Position numbers and translations under genes: made by a program. The notes under the pieces were generated by a model that had not been told where the DNA came from, searched no databases, and was given only the letters and a program-made list of their open reading frames with translations. 64,000 nt of DNA, from positions 19,942 to 83,941 of the forward strand of contig NZ_JAAARM010000029.1 of assembly GCF_009908285.1 (NCBI RefSeq), in the 5' to 3' direction. How positions within the stretch are numbered: the stretch's first letter is position 1; each line of letters starts with the position of its first letter. The DNA comes from Pseudomonas sp. Fl4BN1 (GTDB lineage: Bacteria > Pseudomonadota > Gammaproteobacteria > Pseudomonadales > Pseudomonadaceae). Shown piece by piece: positions 59,404-64,000 of the stretch.

Positions 59404-59850
59404 GTGGCACAGTTATCGAGTGGGCAGGGGCGCTTGTTTTACTCGTTCAACCTTGAAGATCACACCCCAGCCAATCATTTTCTGCGCAGCATTTATTCGT
59501 GTCTCGATCTGAGCGACTTTCGGAATTACCTCGCCGACTTCTATAGCCCGATTGGACGTCCGTCGATGATCCTGAGCTGATGACCCGCATGCTGATCGTG
59601 GGTTATTGCTACGGCATTCGCTCCGAGCGGCGGTTGTGCGAAGAAGCCTGTTTGAACCTGGCGTATCGCTGGTTTGCCGATGGTGCCTTGAAGATGAAGT
59701 CCCTAATCAGTCGACGTTTTCCAAGAACCGACACGGCCGTTTTCGGGGCAGCGATCTGTTTCACTGGTTGTTCAATGAAGTGCTGGATCGCCGCATGGAC
59801 GCCGGCTTGGTTAAAGCACCCGTGCCATGCAAGAGTACCTTGAAGCGCTC
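59404..59850 (+). pseudogene. Frameshifted remnant of an IS1182-type transposase
   Basis: The first fragment (59404-59580) reads AQLSSGQGRLFYSFNLEDHT, then ANHFLRSIYSCLDLSDFRNY and SPIGRPSM, where loss of one G shifts the frame into a stop. The second frame continues MTRMLIVGYCYGIRSERRLC and NLAYRWF, and the third continues LEDEVPNQSTFSKNRHGRFR and LFHWLFNEVLDRRM. These are consecutive parts of an IS1182-family transposase, so at least two frameshifts and a 3' deletion have killed the gene. GGTCTGTTGAAAAAGT at about 59332 may be the remains of its left end. Confidence 0.8.
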
Positions 59851-59985
59851 TATGAAGAGGCTATGGCCGAAACGCTACCTATCGCTGACTTGCGGTACGA
59901 GTTAGCGCATAAGGGGCAGTTCAATAGTCTCGCTCAATTACTCTTAATTTCAGTACTATCCAGATTATCTAAATATTTTGGATAG
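59827..59985 (+). pseudogene. Short orphan frame, probably a gene fragment
   Basis: A 52-codon frame begins MQEYLEALYEEAMAETLPIA and continues DLRYELAHKGQFNSLAQLL, which looks protein-like, but there is no ribosome binding site and it grows out of the end of the transposase remnant. A 34-codon frame at 59993-60097 (GHAELVYSTHAAHHAIKVAL) is similar in character. The rest of the stretch to 60358 shows no other gene. I treat these as debris of mobile DNA. Confidence 0.35.
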
Positions 59986-60358
59986 TTTAGAAATGGATTT
60001 CACGCCGATTATCGTGCAGGTCATGGGACATGCTGAGCTGGTTTATTCCACCCATGCTGCACATCACGCGATTAAAGTCGCCTTGGGCCATGGGTGATGG
60101 CTGCGAACTCTTGCTGCGGCTGTTTGCTCACTGGCAACTGGATGCGCATACCTACCACCGCGAGCACGTGCAAAACCTAAAAAACAGCCAATCGGAAATG
60201 CCCGAAATGCGGTAACGTTCTAGTTATTCGCACCCGTAAAATAGTGGCTGATGCCGGCCAACAATTCTGAGTCTGCTCGACCTTCCCCAAATACCGCACC
60301 GCGCAGACGTCTGACACCATCTAGTGACGCCCAGAACGCTCATTCAAAGGAGAAATTA

Positions 60359-61621
60359 ATGGAGCTTATGAACCAGCCCTTTACCGGGCAGCTTGGAAAC
60401 CGTTTGATCGAGCTGCTCGACTCATCGGACTATCACACCCTGAACATCGCGGTCGCCTTCGCAAAGAACAGCGGCGTTCTCAGAATCAAGGACTCGCTCG
60501 AAAGGTTCAGAAAACAGGGGGGGAAGGTAAATGTTTACGTCGGCGTCGACCTAGGCGGGACGTCGTACGAAGCTCTTACAGCTTTGCTACTTCATACTGA
60601 TTCGTTGAATGTTGTCCACTCTGAAACAGGCCAAACATTCCATCCAAAAATCTACCAATTTGTGGGTAAGGACAAGGGACTGTTAGTGGTTGGCTCACAC
60701 AATTTGACCGGAGGCGGCCTGTGGACTAACTTCGAAAGCTCAGTACTCATCCCGGTAGATGGATCGGGGGCCAATGACGTGAAAATACTGAAGGGGTTGG
60801 ATGACTACATCGAGAATCTAACCTTACTCAAAGACTCATTCATGTCGATAGGCGCACAAGACGACATACATAAGCTCCTCCAAAACGGCTACATCTTTAA
60901 CGAAGCGATCGAGCAAATACGCCGAGCGAAAGCTGCCACACAGGATGGAGCTCTGGGGCGTCTATTCGGTGACGGTGCCCCTGCAAAGCTACCTCGCCTT
61001 ACCATACCGAAGAGCAAGAAAGCGGCCTCGGTATTCGCTGCCCCAGCAAGTCCTATCTCACCACCCCAAAGTGATGCGGATCAGACTATTTGGTTTGAAA
61101 CCAGGAAGATGACTGGCGGATCACGAAATATCCTTGATCTGTCAATGAAGTCTCTGGTTGAGAGCGGGGACCCCACAGGGACCTATTTTGATCTTGGCGA
61201 ACCAGGGTTCATGCAAGGCGGGGTCATGTTTTTTGGTCTAAATCCTACAGATACTGCTAAGGGTAAAGATATTACCATTAACTTCGAGGGGGTTGACTAC
61301 GCAGGCAACACCATACTCTTTCCTGATGGAGAAAAGGCAAATGGTACGTGGAGACTCCAAATAAAAGGCGAAAACTCTTCTAAAGTTAAGATTACCGAAA
61401 CTTTTAAAGACCTTAACACTGCCGAAGCTGAGCGCTATGGTGCCAAAGGTGAGCTACTGCTCTACTTGCAATTCAAGATAATTACCTTTGCTAAGATTCA
61501 GGATGATTACTACTTTATGTCTGTATTTCCAGAGTCTGAGCTTGAAAACTTCCGGGAAGTTTCAAGAATCACGGCCCGAAACGGGAGAACAAATCAAGCT
61601 AGGCAGCTTGGCCTGCTCTAG
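60359..61621 (+). CDS. PLD-type restriction endonuclease (predicted)
   Basis: Protein of 420 aa. The N-terminal phospholipase-D-like domain has GQTFHPKIYQFVGKDK and LLVVGSHNLTGGGLWTNFES, giving the nuclease residues H95, K97, S113 and N115 of a single HxK...N site. Metal-independent enzymes such as BfiI and NgoFVII-type nucleases dimerise to form the active site. The C-terminal half (from about residue 230) is a probable DNA-recognition domain, with WFETRKMTGGSRNILDLSMK and an EVSRITARNGRTNQARQL tail. AAAGGAGAAATTA precedes the ATG at 60359. Its TAG stop shares the palindrome CTAG with the convergent methyltransferase stop. Low G+C marks it as acquired DNA. Confidence 0.8.
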   Translation: MELMNQPFTGQLGNRLIELLDSSDYHTLNIAVAFAKNSGVLRIKDSLERFRKQGGKVNVYVGVDLGGTSYEALTALLLHTDSLNVVHSETGQTFHPKIYQFVGKDKGLLVVGSHNLTGGGLWTNFESSVLIPVDGSGANDVKILKGLDDYIENLTLLKDSFMSIGAQDDIHKLLQNGYIFNEAIEQIRRAKAATQDGALGRLFGDGAPAKLPRLTIPKSKKAASVFAAPASPISPPQSDADQTIWFETRKMTGGSRNILDLSMKSLVESGDPTGTYFDLGEPGFMQGGVMFFGLNPTDTAKGKDITINFEGVDYAGNTILFPDGEKANGTWRLQIKGENSSKVKITETFKDLNTAEAERYGAKGELLLYLQFKIITFAKIQDDYYFMSVFPESELENFREVSRITARNGRTNQARQLGLL

Positions 61622-62454
61622 AGGCGACTTAGCCATTCCTGGTGTTTCACTTTCCGAATTCCGCTAATGCCGCCGTTTGCTCCCCCGAACTTGAGCATCA
61701 CAGCGTTGTCACTCAACGGAGCTCCTTCGGAAACGAACAAAGGGACCTGGTTTGCTTCGCGAAAGCGGTTTATGAACGATGTTACATCGAAGCTGAACGC
61801 ATACCTTGTCGTGCTTTGATATGGCGGGTCTATATACACGACAGCATTGCTGGGAAAGGGGTCACTTAGGATCGTCATGATATCCATGTTGAGACAGGTC
61901 ACTCCTTTCATTCCAGTCACGAGCGCATCGATTCTGCGACGCAGCTCGGCTGAAGAGGGTTGCATTGGATTCGCAGGGCTGCGGCGTATGCTAGTCGCGG
62001 TTGGTTCCCAGTAGTCCCGAAAGCACGCATTCGCCCAACGTTCTCCGTTGCGAAAAATTTGCTTTCCACCAAAGGAGCAGGCCTGAAGTACCGGATAAAA
62101 TTCTACCTCATGGTCACCTACCGGGAGCGCCGATAACGACAACATGTGAGCCTTAAGATCGCGCTTATCAATCGGCAGCTCTGACAAAAATCGATCAAAC
62201 ACGTCCATATTGAACATACCGGATCCAATCGCTGACCAGAAGGCCCCCCAAGAGCTGATGTCGAGCATCCAAATGCGTGATGGATCGACCCCTCTGTTAA
62301 CCAGCTCGATTGACACCGCGCCAGATCCGCAGCACAGGTCGTAGAATCGCGAGTCCGGCCCTGGGGCGGCCTTGAGCAGATGGTCGACGATCTGAGCCGC
62401 TACGCGCTGCTTGCCGCCCTGATATGCGCAAGGTACGCGCATTACACAGCTCAT
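61618..62454 (-). CDS. D12-class DNA adenine-N6 methyltransferase
   Basis: Protein of 278 aa of the Dam/D12 class. The AdoMet motifs are AYQGGKQRVAAQIVDHLL (motif X), FYDLCCGSGAVSIELVNRG (motif I) and YIDPPYQSTTRYAF (motif IV DPPY at D209-Y212). It starts in an ATGA overlap with the stop of the EcoRI-type methyltransferase gene, so the two are translated together. It ends sharing CTAG with the convergent nuclease. Having two adenine methyltransferases suggests an asymmetric recognition site, with one enzyme for each strand. Confidence 0.88.
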   Translation of the reverse strand: MSCVMRVPCAYQGGKQRVAAQIVDHLLKAAPGPDSRFYDLCCGSGAVSIELVNRGVDPSRIWMLDISSWGAFWSAIGSGMFNMDVFDRFLSELPIDKRDLKAHMLSLSALPVGDHEVEFYPVLQACSFGGKQIFRNGERWANACFRDYWEPTATSIRRSPANPMQPSSAELRRRIDALVTGMKGVTCLNMDIMTILSDPFPSNAVVYIDPPYQSTTRYAFSFDVTSFINRFREANQVPLFVSEGAPLSDNAVMLKFGGANGGISGIRKVKHQEWLSRL

Positions 62455-63698
62455 GAGGATTTCCTGCGGATCAGAATTCTTACATATACGCGCCGACCGT
62501 TTATGATACCGACACCTCCCTTGTCCTCAGGATGCGGACGATACCCAACCCTTGCAAGAGTCTTAGCAGGTACGTTGCTGCGCGCGTTACCGTTGGCAAG
62601 CATAACGATCTCGAACTGATCAGGACTGTATTTGTCTAGGAAAGTGATCGGCACGCCCATGATCCCGTCGTAGTCGATAGGAATATTTTGGGTGCGCCCA
62701 ACGTCGATAGCATCGTAGTTCTCGTAATGTGGGTACTCTTCCGGCGTATATCGTCGAGTCAATACTATGGGATCGTGCCGCCTGCTAGTGTCCAAGTTGG
62801 TAAACCAGCGTACGCCCTTCACCCGGATGAAGCGTCGCCCTCTCTCGTCTATACCACAGCCAGCCGCGTTTAGCGGGTAGCTATCAGGCACATAAAATTT
62901 ACGATCCCCGGAGCGTATGGATTCCCCATACCAGACTTTATCGTCACGAAAGAGGGGAAAAACCTCCCTGTACGTCACAGCATTCATGTTTCCAAGGATA
63001 ATGAAATACTTTTCGTGACGCTCCAGCAGGCTAATGTACTCGCGGAAGAGGCTGAAGGGTGGATTGGTGACCACTACATCTGCGCCCTCAAGCAAAGCTT
63101 CGCATTCGTCGGACCGAAAATCGCCATCACCTGCAAGATACACTAGGGAGTTGCCTGGCATAGCAAACAAGGACTCTAAATCCAGCGAACCGTCTGGCCT
63201 CACAAGCGTTTCGTCAGGTACTTCGGTTACTACCGCCTTGTAGGCGCCCGGCCCCCCCTCTAGTGGATACTCCTGCCCTGCGATTGGAGAGCTCGCGTAG
63301 CATGTGGATGTCAGCCCCGCTAGCCCGATGTTGTTGAAATGAAGCACAAAGAACCGGAAGAAGGCCGATTCAAAAGGGTCATCACAGTTACAAAGTATGG
63401 TCTTTCCCTTTAGTTGCTCTCGATGCTTCACCATTTCTCTAGCGACGTCCTCATACTGCGTATAGAACTCATCCTTCTTGACGATAAACGCATGATTGAG
63501 TGTCGCATTTCCGGATTTAGAGTCTAGTTTTGGACGTTCTATTTTCATATCAAATGGCATGGTGCCCTCGCGAACCACCGCTTTAAGAAAACTATTAATT
63601 GCGGCGGACATGCTGATGCCAATCGAGTCGAACACCTCGCCGGCGCATCTCTTGACGTCTAGGTCGATGCGTATTGTCGTAGTGGGCTTGATCGACAT
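62451..63698 (-). CDS. EcoRI-type adenine methyltransferase fused to a RelB/DinJ-like domain
   Basis: Protein of 415 aa, longer than the 326 aa I recall for M.EcoRI. Residues 70-400 follow that family: KKDEFYTQYEDVAREMVKHR, ILCNCDDPFESAFFRFFVLH, AGDGDFRSDECEALLEGADV and the catalytic TNPPFSLFREYI (N212-F215). Residues 1-55 are instead a ribbon-helix-helix antitoxin-like domain: TTIRIDLDVKRCAGEVFDSI, GISMSAAINSFLKAVVREGT, then PFDMK, the hallmark of RelB/DinJ antitoxins. The frame is continuous with one good start (GAGGAGTTTCAAAT before ATG). The domain could make the methyltransferase its own repressor. Confidence 0.85.
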   Translation of the reverse strand: MSIKPTTTIRIDLDVKRCAGEVFDSIGISMSAAINSFLKAVVREGTMPFDMKIERPKLDSKSGNATLNHAFIVKKDEFYTQYEDVAREMVKHREQLKGKTILCNCDDPFESAFFRFFVLHFNNIGLAGLTSTCYASSPIAGQEYPLEGGPGAYKAVVTEVPDETLVRPDGSLDLESLFAMPGNSLVYLAGDGDFRSDECEALLEGADVVVTNPPFSLFREYISLLERHEKYFIILGNMNAVTYREVFPLFRDDKVWYGESIRSGDRKFYVPDSYPLNAAGCGIDERGRRFIRVKGVRWFTNLDTSRRHDPIVLTRRYTPEEYPHYENYDAIDVGRTQNIPIDYDGIMGVPITFLDKYSPDQFEIVMLANGNARSNVPAKTLARVGYRPHPEDKGGVGIINGRRVYVRILIRRKSS

Positions 63699-63872
63699 AT
63701 TTGAAACTCCTCATGCGACATACAATGTAGCACAGTTGAAGAGTAACAGTTTCGCCATTTTTCACCCGGTTCGTAAGCCAGCGGGCATTACACCTAGCCG
63801 GCGGATACCCAGCTGTGCTGCAGCAGCTAGGCCAGAGCACTGACGTTCACCGTCGGTAGTCGTACCAGCACA
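63699..63872 (-). promoter_or_regulatory. Presumed promoter region of the methyltransferase operon
   Basis: The 174 bp between the methyltransferase start and the IS3 element holds no credible gene. A small palindrome TACAATGTA lies at 63721-63729, 23-31 bp upstream of the start codon, where a ribbon-helix-helix repressor site would be expected. A clear -35/-10 pair could not be picked out by eye. Confidence 0.35.
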
Positions 63873-64000
63873 TTGAATCGCCCCGGGTTTCGTAGACACC
63901 TCTTTGCCTTAAACTGAGGCCAATTAGGAGGTGCCATGAGCAACCCGCGTTACCCCGAAGAATTCAAAATCCAAGCAGTCAATCAAGTGACCGAAAAGAG
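63873..64000 (+). mobile_element. Left end of an IS3-family insertion sequence
   Basis: The left inverted repeat TGAATCGCCCCGGGTTTCGT begins at 63873, typical of IS3-family elements in Pseudomonas. It is followed 63 bp later by the start of the transposase OrfA gene. The element continues past the window end, so its right repeat and target duplication cannot be checked. Confidence 0.85.
63936..64000 (+). CDS. IS3-family transposase OrfA (partial, cut by window end)
   Basis: The frame opens MSNPRYPEEFKIQAVNQVTE, the start of the HTH domain of IS3-type OrfA proteins, after the ribosome binding site TTAGGAGGTGCC. Only the first 21 codons are inside the window. The full element would have OrfA and OrfB joined by a programmed frameshift. 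Confidence 0.85.
   Translation, partial: MSNPRYPEEFKIQAVNQVTEK

Noticed and set aside
62451..63698. The possibility that the RelB/DinJ-like domain is a separate antitoxin gene with a nearby RelE/YafQ toxin
   Set aside because: There is no stop or new start between the domain and the methyltransferase, and no toxin-sized frame with a RelE pattern lies upstream or downstream.
63595..63840. An 81-codon minus-strand frame before the methyltransferase gene
   Set aside because: It overlaps the antitoxin-like domain in another frame, lacks a ribosome binding site and has shadow-type composition.

Overview
The window looks like chromosomal DNA of a fluorescent Pseudomonas (P. protegens / P. chlororaphis / P. 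fluorescens type). The evidence is high G+C coding sequence, a kynureninase of exactly 416 residues with the PLP lysine at K227, an antABC-antR anthranilate module, many LysR/AraC regulators and numerous REP palindromes with the GTAGGAGCCGGCTTGCCGGC and GTAGGAGCGAGCTTGCTCGC cores. No rRNA, tRNA or CRISPR array was seen. All functional calls come from reading motifs and recalling families; no database search was run.

Region 1 (0.2-9.5 kb) is a tryptophan-kynurenine-anthranilate block: an AroP-type permease, antCBA (anthranilate to catechol), the AraC activator antR, a KynR-type Lrp regulator, kynU and a second amino acid permease. Region 2 (9.5-19.9 kb) holds a deleted transposase remnant, a MerR/quinone-oxidoreductase pair, a LysR/TauE pair, the YgiN/MdaB quinone pair with a LysR gene, ggt and a SulP transporter, separated by REP arrays (one with six 106-bp tandem units). 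Region 3 (20-25 kb) is a GntP permease - RpiR regulator - N-acyl-D-amino-acid deacylase operon, then a glyoxalase-fold gene and an AraC regulator. Region 4 (25.5-42.6 kb) holds an HBM-type chemoreceptor, an Ais-like phosphatase, a curious locus (two DUF2589 genes, a Mor-type regulator, a pesticin-type muramidase, a secreted protein and a HELGH metallopeptidase), two ArnT-like glycosyltransferases, a metallophosphatase, HxlR/oxidoreductase and AraC/EamA divergent pairs, and small membrane proteins.

Region 5 (42.6-50.5 kb) is a compact six-gene catabolic operon (ALDH, atypical M19 protein, BCCT transporter, an unrecognised 564-aa protein, DUF3726, RidA) with a divergent LysR gene. Its substrate is unknown. 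Region 6 (50.7-55.2 kb) has a hicAB toxin-antitoxin pair and a D-amino-acid oxidation set (permease, RidA, DauA-like dehydrogenase) divergent from an XRE-cupin regulator.

Region 7 (55.2-64 kb) is a mosaic, strain-specific zone. A 5'-truncated second copy of the XRE-cupin gene lies about 3 kb downstream of the intact one, and the two bracket two GNAT genes and an AraC gene. Then come a DUF3077 gene whose ribosome binding site is locked in a hairpin, decayed IS1182-type sequences, and a compact restriction-modification system: a PLD-type nuclease convergent with a D12-class adenine methyltransferase and an EcoRI-type adenine methyltransferase carrying an N-terminal RelB/DinJ-like domain. The window ends inside an IS3-family element. 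The methyltransferase fusion, the DUF2589/muramidase/peptidase locus and the six-gene catabolic operon are the best candidates for undescribed biology.
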